Positions 1 through 8,681 of a DNA stretch of 44,689 bases are shown here, one piece after another. The notes beneath the pieces are model-generated. The model was given only the letters and a program-made list of their open reading frames with translations, did no database searches and had not been told where the DNA came from. The translations under genes were made by a program, and so were the position numbers. The first letter of the stretch is position 1. Every line of letters starts with the position of its first letter. Origin of the DNA: Myxococcales bacterium UBA1238 (GTDB lineage Bacteria; Myxococcota_A; Bradymonadia; UBA7976; UBA1532); NCBI GenBank assembly GCA_002309015.1, contig DBWM01000055.1, positions 76,310 to 120,998 on the forward strand, read 5' to 3'.

Positions 1-701
1 CCCACGAACATCTCCACAAAGTCGGAACCCGAGATGCTGAAGAAAGGCACCCCCGCTTCACCCGCAACGCCGCGCGCGAGCAGCGTCTTACCGGTTCCAG
101 GAGGCCCCATGAGCAGCACGCCCTTCGGAATTCTTCCACCTAACCTTGTGAATTTCTTAGGATTTTTCAAAAAGAGGACGATCTCTTCGAGCTCTTCCTT
201 GGCTTCCTCAACGCCGGCGATGTCGTCGAAGGTGACCTTCTTGGTGTTCTCGTTTAAAAGGCGCGCGCGGCTCTTGCCAAAGCTCATCGCCTTGGTGTTG
301 GTGCCCTGTAACTGCCTCATAAATAAGAAGAAAATCACCAGCAGGATCAGCATGGGCAGCCACGAGACGAGGATGCGCTGCCAGATGGAGTCCTTTTCTG
401 CAGGCTCATATTTAAAGGTAAACTTGGGATCGTTTTTAGCCTTTTGAGCCAGTTCCCTTTGAAAATCCTCGCCGATGGGGCCGTATACGGTGAACTTCGC
501 GCCGCCTTCTTTCAAGACGCCGTGGATTTCGGAGCCGTCGACGGTGAGGGACTGGACTTCGCCGCGATCGACCAAATCCACAAATTGATCCCAGCTTTTT
601 TCGCTCTCCTGGACGTTTGAGCCCGGCATGAATTGGTAAAAAGCCAAAAAGCAGCCCAGAAGAATCAGCCAAACGAACCCGGTTTTATAGGATTGGCGCA
701 C
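1..701 (-). CDS. ftsH: ATP-dependent zinc metalloprotease FtsH, N-terminal part (cut by window edge)
   Basis: FtsH is a hexameric inner-membrane AAA+ protease that extracts and degrades membrane and regulatory proteins. About 233 codons are in the window; the rest lies beyond base 1. Translation shows a first membrane helix directly after the start (about residues 8-22), a periplasmic FtsH_ext-like segment, a second helix (about 117-133), then the AAA+ module with DDIAGVEEAKEEL, Walker A GPPGTGKT near residue 200 and SGSDFVEMFVG at the edge. No ATG fits the N-terminus. The GTG at 701 is chosen because it follows an AGAGGGC ribosome-binding site and puts the first helix in its usual place. The zinc site (HEXXH) is outside the window and cannot be checked. 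Identification is secure from the AAA+ region. Confidence 0.95.
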   Translation of the reverse strand, partial: MRQSYKTGFVWLILLGCFLAFYQFMPGSNVQESEKSWDQFVDLVDRGEVQSLTVDGSEIHGVLKEGGAKFTVYGPIGEDFQRELAQKAKNDPKFTFKYEPAEKDSIWQRILVSWLPMLILLVIFFLFMRQLQGTNTKAMSFGKSRARLLNENTKKVTFDDIAGVEEAKEELEEIVLFLKNPKKFTRLGGRIPKGVLLMGPPGTGKTLLARGVAGEAGVPFFSISGSDFVEMFV

Positions 702-986
702 TTCGCCCTCTTTTTATGCAGTTCAATGGAGCCCTGAGCGGCGCAGCTTGCCCAAAGCCTCAAAAAATCGCGGGAAGCTAGCACAGCAGCCCATTTTCGG
801 CAACCGCCCGCCCCGCGGAAATGACGGCATTGTGAACACGAAGTGCAAGATGTCGAGCCTCTGTGACCATAAAACACATTCGCGCCCCATAACCAAAGGC
901 GTCCGATCTTCATTCCTAAGCCGCCCCAAACGCCTCCCGCAAGCCTGCAAGATTTGTTATAACGCGCGCACACGAAGGAAGAATTC
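702..986. other. Intergenic region between divergent ftsH and CPBP protease genes
   Basis: 285 bases with no convincing gene. Open frames here and on the opposite strand give low-complexity, Arg/Cys-rich translations with no recognisable domain. It must hold the promoters of both divergent genes. A TATAAC at 958-963 lies just ahead of the CPBP ribosome-binding site but has no good -35 partner, so no promoter is called. Confidence 0.5.
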
Positions 987-1799
987 ATGAATTTTACGAA
1001 TAAAATCGCGGAGTTCGTGCGTGATCGCTTCATTCCGGAAGATCGCGGAAACGGACATTTGGGCTGGTTCGAAGTGGGTCTCATCGCCGTAGGCGCGGTG
1101 GGGCTCGCGATCATGCAGTTTGGAGGCGCAGAACAGGTTTTTTACGACTGGTTTGCCGATGCCCTGCGCCGTCCCGTGGGCGATCTCTACGTCGCCTCTC
1201 CAAGAAGTCATCCTTTTTATTATTTGCTGAGTTTAACCCACTGGGTCGGCTTTTGCCTCATCGGATACGTGCTTCTGCCCGCCCTTTATTTAAAGCTGAC
1301 CGGCCGCAAGCTGCGCGATTTTTACCTTGGGTTCTCTGGATTTGCGCGTCACGCATGGACCTATGGGCTGCTTTTTCTGGTGGTCATCCTGCCCGTCGTG
1401 ATCGTCTCCTTCCAGCCCGCTTACCAGCAGATTTATCCCTTTTATCCCCACGCGCAGCGTTCCTGGTTCGACCTCATCGCCTGGGAACTCCTTTACGGCG
1501 TTCAGTTTTTTGCGCTCGAATTCTTTTTCAGGGCCTTTCTGCTGCAAGGCCTTCGCCCCTTCATCGGCTACGGCGCAGTGTTTTTTGCGGTCATCCCCTA
1601 CTGCATGCTGCATTTTCAGAAGACGCTCTCCGAAAGCCTGGGCGCCATCCTGGCGGGCATCGCGCTGGGCAGTTTAGCCATGAAATATCGCTCACTTTGG
1701 GGCGGCGTCTGCCTGCATTGGGCGATCGCCATCTCGATGGATCTGCTGAGCCTGTTTCAAAAAGGAAAGCTCCCCCAGGTCTTCTGGCCGTTTGAGTAG
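987..1799 (+). CDS. CPBP (CAAX/Abi) family intramembrane protease, myxosortase candidate
   Basis: A 270-residue polytopic membrane protein with the CPBP glutamic-protease signatures: LEFFFR (Glu178, Arg182), YCMLH (His209) and LHW (His244). The first Glu of the usual EExxxR is Leu here, and the Asn often found four residues after the last His is Ala. The proposed catalytic Glu and both His are kept. CPBP enzymes cleave peptides within or next to the membrane, and one branch, the myxosortases, is proposed to process MYXO-CTERM proteins. Only mntP separates it from the C25 peptidase gene, whose product ends in a MYXO-CTERM-like signal. That makes a sorting role plausible, but this is inference; a bacteriocin-processing or regulatory role is also possible. 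Start ATG at 987 follows GGAAG. It converges on mntP. Confidence 0.85.
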   Translation: MNFTNKIAEFVRDRFIPEDRGNGHLGWFEVGLIAVGAVGLAIMQFGGAEQVFYDWFADALRRPVGDLYVASPRSHPFYYLLSLTHWVGFCLIGYVLLPALYLKLTGRKLRDFYLGFSGFARHAWTYGLLFLVVILPVVIVSFQPAYQQIYPFYPHAQRSWFDLIAWELLYGVQFFALEFFFRAFLLQGLRPFIGYGAVFFAVIPYCMLHFQKTLSESLGAILAGIALGSLAMKYRSLWGGVCLHWAIAISMDLLSLFQKGKLPQVFWPFE

Positions 1800-1817
1800 A
1801 TTTTATATCAATCCAGA

Positions 1818-2381
1818 CTAAGCCCATACCGTATGCTCCAGCAGAATCTTGAGCCCGATCCCGCAGAGCACCAGCCCGCCCAGAATCTCCATCTTTCCCC
1901 CAAATTTTTCGCCGAGCCTGCCCGCCAGAAACAGCGCAACCATCGAGAGAACAAAGGTGATCACCCCGATGAGCGCCGCTGCGCCCCAAACGGAAATCTC
2001 GATCATCGCAAAGCTGAGCCCCACCGCCAGCGCGTCGATGCTCGTCGCAACCGCCAGAATCAGCAGATTCTTGAACGAAAATAAATCATCCTTCAGATTT
2101 TCTTCGCCGCCCTTCAGGCCTTCATAGATCATTTTGCCGCCAATATATCCGAGCAAGCCGAAGGCCACCCAATGGTCAAAGGATTGAATATATTGAACAA
2201 AACTGCGACCGAGCGCCCAGCCCAGGATCGGCATCACCGCCTGAAACAGCCCGAAAGCGCCCGCCATCCGCAGCTTCGCGCCCATCCTGCGCCCCGACGG
2301 CATCACGCCCGCCCCCAGCGACACCGCAAACGCATCCATCGAAAGCCCCACCCCAATCAGAACCAGCTCAAATCCGCCCAT
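1818..2381 (-). CDS. mntP: Manganese efflux pump MntP
   Basis: MntP exports Mn(II) across the inner membrane. The protein has two homologous halves, each with the family's acidic membrane motif: GLSMDAFAVSLGAG near the N-terminus and ATSIDALAVGLSFA in the middle. Helices such as the one ending in ILGGLVLCGIGLKIL match the family C-terminus. The frame stays open to a TTG at 2405 and an ATG at 2399. The ATG at 2381 is preferred because it gives 187 residues, close to the 188 of the E. coli protein, and has AAGGG 8 bases upstream. No yybP-ykoY manganese riboswitch could be recognised in the upstream divergent region. It converges on the CPBP protease gene and is divergent from the C25 peptidase. 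Confidence 0.93.
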   Translation of the reverse strand: MGGFELVLIGVGLSMDAFAVSLGAGVMPSGRRMGAKLRMAGAFGLFQAVMPILGWALGRSFVQYIQSFDHWVAFGLLGYIGGKMIYEGLKGGEENLKDDLFSFKNLLILAVATSIDALAVGLSFAMIEISVWGAAALIGVITFVLSMVALFLAGRLGEKFGGKMEILGGLVLCGIGLKILLEHTVWA

Positions 2382-2585
2382 TTCTGCGCCCTTTTTCATC
2401 TCCAAGGCCGCGCCTTATAACAGAACAAGGCCCGTAATGCCCCCCCAAAAGCACGATGTGACCGATTCACCGTTTTTGTATCGAATCCGCATTGACGCTC
2501 GCTTTTCCAGACGATTTTGCATAGTAAAGGAATTTTTGAGCCCGATTTGCCTTCACCAACGGGCATTCTTTTCGCGAGGCTTTTT

Positions 2586-5500
2586 ATGCAGTTTTCGACT
2601 CTCGCTTTTGGCCTTTCGAGCCTCCTATGGCTCCTGCCCGTCAGTGCAACGCCCCATTTTCACCCGCTCAGCAATCAGGGAACGCCTGAAAAAAACATCG
2701 TTTTTTCGCTCAACACGACCACCGGCGGCACCGTAATCGAAGCGGATCTGGATGGAGTTTGGCTTGAGACGATCACCAATGAACTGGGCGAATTCACGCA
2801 GGCCCGCTTCAGCGGCGGCGGCACCCATGGGTATCTAGGCGCTCCCAAACTGCCCGTTCTCCGAAAGCGCATCGCAGTGCCTTATGGCGGCGCCGTTCAC
2901 GTCACTTCCGAAGGCAGCGATCCGATCACCCTCCCGCTCGATCATCCGCTCGCTCCAGCCCAGCGCCCGCGCCTCAAAAACCGGGCGCCCGCGCCCACCG
3001 CTTACAACGCCGCAAGCTACCAGACCACCACGGGAGATGGTCAGGGCGTCCGCATCCTGAACGAAGAAAAGATGCGCGGCGTGCGCCATGTGCTCATCGA
3101 GATCTCGCCCACGATTTACGATCCACAGGCTCAGACCCTCACGCTGTATCGCCATCAAAAAATAACGGTCACCACTGAAGATCCCCGTTGGAACGAGACC
3201 GCCAGAACCCTGCGCAAAACGCTCCCCGGATTCACGCGCGAAGTGAACTCCACCATCCTCGGGGTCAACCGTCTGCTTGGCCAAAAAGGCACATTGCCAT
3301 CGACGCCCATCCATTATGTGGTGGTCGTAGCCGATCACAACAATCAGGGTTTTGAGCCCATTCTCACCCCTCTGATCGAGTGGAAGCAGAAAAAAGGCTT
3401 TAAAGTCACGGTGTTGCGCACCAGCGAGATCGGCCAGACCAAGGAAGAAATCAAAGCCCGGCTGCGCGAGCTTTACGAGTCACCCGATCCCCAAAAAGGC
3501 ATCCCCACTTACGTACTGCTCGTAGGCGATGTGGAACATATCCCCTATTGGAATGGCACTGCCGACTGCGACGACGATGACGACGATTTATGGAGTAACG
3601 ACGATCATGACGGGCAGGCAGCCGATCAGTTCTATGGCACCATGGATGCCGATGACGCCCATTTTGAAGAGGATCAACTCCCTGAATTCCACATCGGACG
3701 TTTTTCGGTTCACAACGCAAAAGAATTGCAAACCGTCGTTCACAAAACCCTCGCCTACGAAAAGCCTGAAAACCCCGATGCAGCCTGGTATCATCGCTCC
3801 CTTTGGGTGGCTTCCGACGATGTAGATGCCGAAGCTCAGCATACCTACGAATGGATTACCCCCGCTTTTGAGACGATCAACCACGAAATCACCACCGCTT
3901 ACAAAGCTGAAGTGGGCGAAACCGAAGCGCTCGATATCGCGCAATTGGCCATTCAACAAGGTCAGGCGCTCATCAATTACTCGGGCCACGGCGCCCATGG
4001 CGGCTGGCACTGCGTTCCCGTCGACAACGAATTTGTGAATTCTCTCCCCGACAGAGGCGCTTACCCCTTTGTCGTCACCAACGCCTGCGAATGCGGCCAG
4101 TTTCAATACAACAACAAAGGCGACTGCTTCAGCGAAACCTGGTTCAAAGCTCCTGGAGGAGGCGTCGCCTCCTGGGCATCCTCCAACTACTCGCTCTGGG
4201 GGTGGGACGATTTGCTCGCAAGGGGCCTCTGGGCAGCCATCATGCCCGAACTCCGCAACACCACATCTGGCAACTATTTTCTAGGCTACAACTGGCCCTC
4301 TGAAGAAGCCTACGACACGACAGGGATCGTCACCGATTTTGCAGAAAACCTGTTTGCAGAATTTGCAGAAACCTACGAGTACTCTTACTCCGCCACCCTG
4401 CCGCTCATCAACTATGTGCGCGAGGAATATAATCTTTTAGGCGATCCTTCGCTGCAAATCTGGACCCAAAACCCCAGGCGCGCGACGCTCGAAAGGCATG
4501 AAGCACCGATCATCGGTCTGCCGCAAATCTCTTTCACGCTCACCACAGAAGACGGCCCCGTCGCCAACGCATTGATTGCCCTTCATTCAGGGAACTTTGC
4601 AACCTCAGCCTACACCAACGCCCAGGGCGAAGTCACCCTTCAGACCAGTGATCTGGTCATTCCCGGCGAGTTCAGCCTCGTAGCCACCGGTCATAACATC
4701 ATTCCTGTCGAAACATCCCTTGTGTTTGACCCCGCCGACGGTCCTTACATCAACACATCGCAGCTCAGCTGGAATGACAGTGAAGGCGGCAACACACAGG
4801 GCAACGGTAATCAGCTTCCCAGCCCCGGAGAAACGCTCGCTCTCAATTTTACAGCCAAAAACTTCGGAGATCAGGCCACAGGCACCACCATCGCAACCCT
4901 CACTTCCGCGTTTACAGGCGTGCGCATCTTAAACGCATCCGTCTCATTCGACAGCTTTGAAGCGCAGGAAGAATCCAGCGGCCAGTTTCTTGTAGCCTTT
5001 GATCACTGCCAAAACCGTGAAAACATTCCCTTTTTAATCACCTTTACATCAGACAATCAAACCTGGACACGCAAGATATCTATCCTTTGCGGCAATGCGA
5101 TCAGCGGACATATCTGGGACGAAGAAACACAGAACGATATTGCCAATGCCACCATTGCCTGGCAAGGCACGAAGAGAGGTCAGACTCAAAGCGATGACAG
5201 TGGTCGCTTTGTCATTCAATACATCGATGACGGCGAATACAATCTGGTCGTTTCTCATCCGGATTATCACTCATCCAAAATCAATCAGACTGTACCCTGC
5301 GATCAGGATCTGGATATTCCCATGGGTTACAGCTTAGCCATCGCCACTCCCATCGAACTTCAGGCAACTCTGTCTCTCCCAACAGAAATTACGCCTGAGC
5401 CCCATCAGGATGTAAACATTTGGATTCAAAATACAGGTAACCGCGAGCTCAGCTATTCACTCATCCCACATTGGGGCAAAGGCGATGACAGCTACGGTTA

Positions 5501-7076
5501 CCGCTACGCCACCACCGACGATCATGAAATCGCCACCGAATGGATTGAGCCTGCAAATAAACGCACCATTCCCTTCTCGCGCACAACGCGCACCAAAGTC
5601 ATCTCACTCGAAAGCAACATTGCTTTTTACGGTGTCAAATACTTGAATCTCACGATCGGCGCGGACGGCTATCTTTCTTTTGCTTCAAAAATCCCAGAGG
5701 GCTTTATTGAAGCTCATTCCATTGAGGATAGCGCAATGCCCAGTCCCATCATCGCCGCTCATTACATGAACCTGACGCCCGAAAGCAGCGGATCTGTGTA
5801 TTACGGCAGTGATGAATCAAATTTTGTTGTCACATGGGATCACGTCCCAGGCGAAGATGGCAGTGGCCCATTCACATTCCAGATCGTTATCAGCAAAAAA
5901 GGACAAATCCACTTTAATTACAAGAACTTACCATCTCCGCAAGCCATCATCGGTTTTCAAAGCGCCCATGCAGACCATAGCTTAACGATTCAACCCCCCG
6001 AATATTTCCCCGCATCCATTTATATCGCCCAAAAAGCAGGCTTTATCACAGCCCCCAACGGTACCCAGAAACTCAGTCCTCAGAATGGCACCCGAATCAC
6101 ACTCTCCGTCAATGCCAACCAATTGCCAGAAGGCGTTTACACAAACCAATTGCATATCTCTACCAACAGTCCGCGCAACCCGAAGCTCATTTTGCCCTTA
6201 AAACTCACGATCGTAGATCACCTCGACAGCGATGACGACGGAATCGCAGACGAAATAGACAACTGTCCCCAGACGCCCAATCCGGATCAAGAGGATCGAA
6301 ACCAAAACGGACGAGGCGATCTCTGCGATTGCGCGTTCATCGGTTGCCAAAACAACGAATGTCAAACCGGTCAATGTCTTGGAAATGGCTTATGCAGCTA
6401 TCATTATCCAGAAGCGCAAACAGCCTGCCAGACCGACGCATGCGAAGAGGGCCATTGCGTCTCTGGAAAATGCCTGCCCAACCATGGCGCCGTTCCCCGT
6501 AAGAACTGCTGCCACAACGCCTCAGAATGCCCTCAGAGTCACGACTGCATCGATACGCGCTGCGTTCCCCCCAGCTGCTATCAATGCGACGATGACTGCG
6601 TGGAAGGTTACAGCTGCACCGAAACCCAGACCGGACGTTTTTGCCTCGCCCAATGCCAGATCAACTGCCCGGAAGGCTACAACTGCCAGGACGGCGTCTG
6701 CATGCCCGACAGCGACGACTGCAAATGCCCCGAATCCGATCAGCGCATCTGCCAGGGCAGCGATGTCTATACATTAAACACCTGCGACAAGCCCTCCCGT
6801 AAGCTCGAATCCTGCGGAGACAGAGGGTGCTACAAAGGCTCCTGCTGCAAGATTGGCGAGCAAGCCACCGAAACAGGCTGTGTGCCTTATCAAAATCCAG
6901 GCACAACCCCTGGCAAAGGGAACGGCGATGCTTCTGTCAGCGATGCTTCCATAGACGATCGACAGGGAGCAGGAAGCGATGACGGTTGCTCAAGCCTCCC
7001 CGGACAACACTCCAGCGCCTTTTTCTTGTTCGCACTCGCTCCATTTATGCTGCTCCGCAGGCGCTCCCGCCGTTAA
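2586..7076 (+). CDS. Giant gingipain-like (C25) cysteine peptidase with TSP3, Cys-rich region and MYXO-CTERM-like signal
   Basis: A 1496-residue secreted protein. Order of parts: signal peptide (about 1-23); prodomain-like region; C25 catalytic domain with an Asp-rich loop near 3565-3620 that could bind calcium, His468 in YSGHGAHGG and Cys501 in TNACECG. The 33-residue His-Cys spacing equals that of the gingipain RgpB dyad as I recall it (His211/Cys244). Beta-sandwich regions and a carboxypeptidase-regulatory-like domain (about 5095-5290) follow. Near residue 1213 there is a thrombospondin type-3 repeat (DSDDDGIADEIDNCPQ), then a long Cys-rich region. The C-terminus is GCSSLPG (Cys1468), a hydrophobic helix and RRRSRR, which resembles a MYXO-CTERM sorting signal. 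The ATG at 2586 is chosen over an upstream TTG because it begins the signal peptide. It lies 11 bases from the convergent EGF-repeat gene. Substrate specificity is unknown. Confidence 0.9.
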   Translation: MQFSTLAFGLSSLLWLLPVSATPHFHPLSNQGTPEKNIVFSLNTTTGGTVIEADLDGVWLETITNELGEFTQARFSGGGTHGYLGAPKLPVLRKRIAVPYGGAVHVTSEGSDPITLPLDHPLAPAQRPRLKNRAPAPTAYNAASYQTTTGDGQGVRILNEEKMRGVRHVLIEISPTIYDPQAQTLTLYRHQKITVTTEDPRWNETARTLRKTLPGFTREVNSTILGVNRLLGQKGTLPSTPIHYVVVVADHNNQGFEPILTPLIEWKQKKGFKVTVLRTSEIGQTKEEIKARLRELYESPDPQKGIPTYVLLVGDVEHIPYWNGTADCDDDDDDLWSNDDHDGQAADQFYGTMDADDAHFEEDQLPEFHIGRFSVHNAKELQTVVHKTLAYEKPENPDAAWYHRSLWVASDDVDAEAQHTYEWITPAFETINHEITTAYKAEVGETEALDIAQLAIQQGQALINYSGHGAHGGWHCVPVDNEFVNSLPDRGAYPFVVTNACECGQFQYNNKGDCFSETWFKAPGGGVASWASSNYSLWGWDDLLARGLWAAIMPELRNTTSGNYFLGYNWPSEEAYDTTGIVTDFAENLFAEFAETYEYSYSATLPLINYVREEYNLLGDPSLQIWTQNPRRATLERHEAPIIGLPQISFTLTTEDGPVANALIALHSGNFATSAYTNAQGEVTLQTSDLVIPGEFSLVATGHNIIPVETSLVFDPADGPYINTSQLSWNDSEGGNTQGNGNQLPSPGETLALNFTAKNFGDQATGTTIATLTSAFTGVRILNASVSFDSFEAQEESSGQFLVAFDHCQNRENIPFLITFTSDNQTWTRKISILCGNAISGHIWDEETQNDIANATIAWQGTKRGQTQSDDSGRFVIQYIDDGEYNLVVSHPDYHSSKINQTVPCDQDLDIPMGYSLAIATPIELQATLSLPTEITPEPHQDVNIWIQNTGNRELSYSLIPHWGKGDDSYGYRYATTDDHEIATEWIEPANKRTIPFSRTTRTKVISLESNIAFYGVKYLNLTIGADGYLSFASKIPEGFIEAHSIEDSAMPSPIIAAHYMNLTPESSGSVYYGSDESNFVVTWDHVPGEDGSGPFTFQIVISKKGQIHFNYKNLPSPQAIIGFQSAHADHSLTIQPPEYFPASIYIAQKAGFITAPNGTQKLSPQNGTRITLSVNANQLPEGVYTNQLHISTNSPRNPKLILPLKLTIVDHLDSDDDGIADEIDNCPQTPNPDQEDRNQNGRGDLCDCAFIGCQNNECQTGQCLGNGLCSYHYPEAQTACQTDACEEGHCVSGKCLPNHGAVPRKNCCHNASECPQSHDCIDTRCVPPSCYQCDDDCVEGYSCTETQTGRFCLAQCQINCPEGYNCQDGVCMPDSDDCKCPESDQRICQGSDVYTLNTCDKPSRKLESCGDRGCYKGSCCKIGEQATETGCVPYQNPGTTPGKGNGDASVSDASIDDRQGAGSDDGCSSLPGQHSSAFFLFALAPFMLLRRRSRR

Positions 7077-7087
7077 CCCCCTGCCCA

Positions 7088-8656
7088 TTACTCTCCATCA
7101 CGCACACAAATGGCTTCACCAGCCGCTGTGACATCCGCCTGATAGCCATCCCTGCATTCACATACATAGCTGCCATATGTGTTAAAGCAGAGTCCAAACG
7201 CTCCACAGTGATGCAAAGGCTCGCCTTCATCCAGCTCCACGCATTCGTCGATATCCTCGCAGCCCATATCCATCATGCGAAAACCTTTGTTGCAAGCGCA
7301 GTTAAATCCACCTTCCGTATCCACGCAGCGACCATTTTTTGCAGCACAATCGTCGAGCCCGCGCGCGCATTCATCGATGTTGACACAGCGATGGTTTGCA
7401 GAATTGAGTTCAAAGCCCGGATTGCACGCACAATCAAACCCATCTTCCGTGTTCACGCAGAATCCATGAAGATGATCGCAGTCGTCCAGATTTAAGCGGC
7501 ATTCATCGCGATCAACACAGAGACCATCCTCTAAGTGATATCCCTGATTGCAAAGGCAAACGAACCCACCTTCGGTGTCATCGCAGCGTCCGTTTTCGTG
7601 ATCGCAGTCGTCAAGCCCCCGCGCGCATTCATCGATGTTGACACATCGTTCTATCGAGGCGTTAAACTCAAAACCCGCCATGCATGCGCAGTAAAAGCTG
7701 CCTTCAGTGTTCACACAGTTGCCGCGTTCCCGATCGCAACCATCTGAATTTAAACGACATTCATTGATATCTACGCAGGCATTGCCTTTCTTTTCGAAGC
7801 CTGCTTTGCATTGGCAATCCACAGATCCAAAATGATTCACGCAAATACTGTGTTCCGGACAATAGGCAAGCGCGCATTCATCGATGTCAACACAAAGCCG
7901 TCTCTCAGGATCCCATTCCAGGCCCTCGTTGCATAAGCATTCATAGCTTCCTCTTAAATTGACACACCGCCCATTCATATGGTCGCAACCATCTGATTCT
8001 AAAGCACATTCATCGATATCGACGCAACGATGGCTGTCTTTGCCCAGCTGAAAGCCTTCGTTGCATTTACAGCCATAAGAGCCCGGTTGATTCACACAGG
8101 CTCCATGCTTACGATCGCAATCATCGATGCCTTCCGCACATTCATCTCTGTCGATGCAATGCGGTGTAATGCTCAAAGGATCCTGTAAAAAGCCTTCATC
8201 GCAAAAACATTCAAAGCTGCCCTCACGGTCACTGCAAAAGCCGTGCAACCGATCGCAATCATCCAATCCCCAAGCGCATTCATCGAGATTGACGCAATCA
8301 AAAAGATCTTTAATTTCAAAACCTTCCTGGCATTCGCACCGATAGCTTCCCCATAAATTGACGCAATCGCCGTGCGTTCGATCGCAAGCGTCCAGACCTA
8401 AAGCGCATTCATCGAGATCTTCGCAGGTTTTGCCGTCTGAGCCTAACTCCAGACCATCATCGCAATCGCAGGCGATCCCACCGCCCTGCAAAACCCGGCA
8501 TCGACCATGTTCCCGATCGCAACCTGAATGCGCACAAGCGTCCTCTCCTGCCCCCTCTTCTTCGTGGTTCAGCCCACCATCCGGCTCCGGCTCCTGATTT
8601 TGCTCCGCTACGCAGCTCCCACAAAAAACGCCAATCCAGAACGCCCATTGCCGCAT
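7088..8656 (-). CDS. Lipoprotein with eleven tandem EGF-like (mostly calcium-binding) domains
   Basis: A 522-residue exported protein. A short hydrophobic segment ends in CGSC, a weak lipobox, and is followed by an acidic linker. Eleven EGF-like modules then fill the rest. From the second module on, each begins with a D-x-D/N-E-C calcium-binding consensus such as DIDECAL or NIDECARG and contains the six-Cys pattern ending in CxCxxGF/Y. Such arrays are typical of animal adhesive proteins; in bacteria they are sporadic, mainly in large-genome, complex-lifestyle groups. Calcium would stiffen the array into a rod, which suggests adhesion or recognition at the surface. ATG at 8656 is preferred over ATG 8668 because GGAG lies 6 bases ahead of it. 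It is the last gene of a minus-strand run and abuts the C25 peptidase tail to tail. Confidence 0.88.
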   Translation of the reverse strand: MRQWAFWIGVFCGSCVAEQNQEPEPDGGLNHEEEGAGEDACAHSGCDREHGRCRVLQGGGIACDCDDGLELGSDGKTCEDLDECALGLDACDRTHGDCVNLWGSYRCECQEGFEIKDLFDCVNLDECAWGLDDCDRLHGFCSDREGSFECFCDEGFLQDPLSITPHCIDRDECAEGIDDCDRKHGACVNQPGSYGCKCNEGFQLGKDSHRCVDIDECALESDGCDHMNGRCVNLRGSYECLCNEGLEWDPERRLCVDIDECALAYCPEHSICVNHFGSVDCQCKAGFEKKGNACVDINECRLNSDGCDRERGNCVNTEGSFYCACMAGFEFNASIERCVNIDECARGLDDCDHENGRCDDTEGGFVCLCNQGYHLEDGLCVDRDECRLNLDDCDHLHGFCVNTEDGFDCACNPGFELNSANHRCVNIDECARGLDDCAAKNGRCVDTEGGFNCACNKGFRMMDMGCEDIDECVELDEGEPLHHCGAFGLCFNTYGSYVCECRDGYQADVTAAGEAICVRDGE

Positions 8657-8681
8657 AACATTCTCCATTTTACTTAAAAAA

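Noticed and set aside
665..1114. Long minus-strand open frame across the ftsH/CPBP gap
   Set aside because: Its translation is Cys/Arg/Gly-rich with no domain. It overlaps the real starts of ftsH and the CPBP gene.
2382..2585. Manganese (yybP-ykoY) riboswitch ahead of mntP
   Set aside because: I looked for its conserved loops on the minus strand and could not recognise them. A covariance-model search would decide.
7275..8600. Regular plus-strand repeats resembling a CRISPR array or small genes
   Set aside because: The periodicity is the EGF modules read from the other strand. Units diverge and have no conserved repeat-spacer structure.
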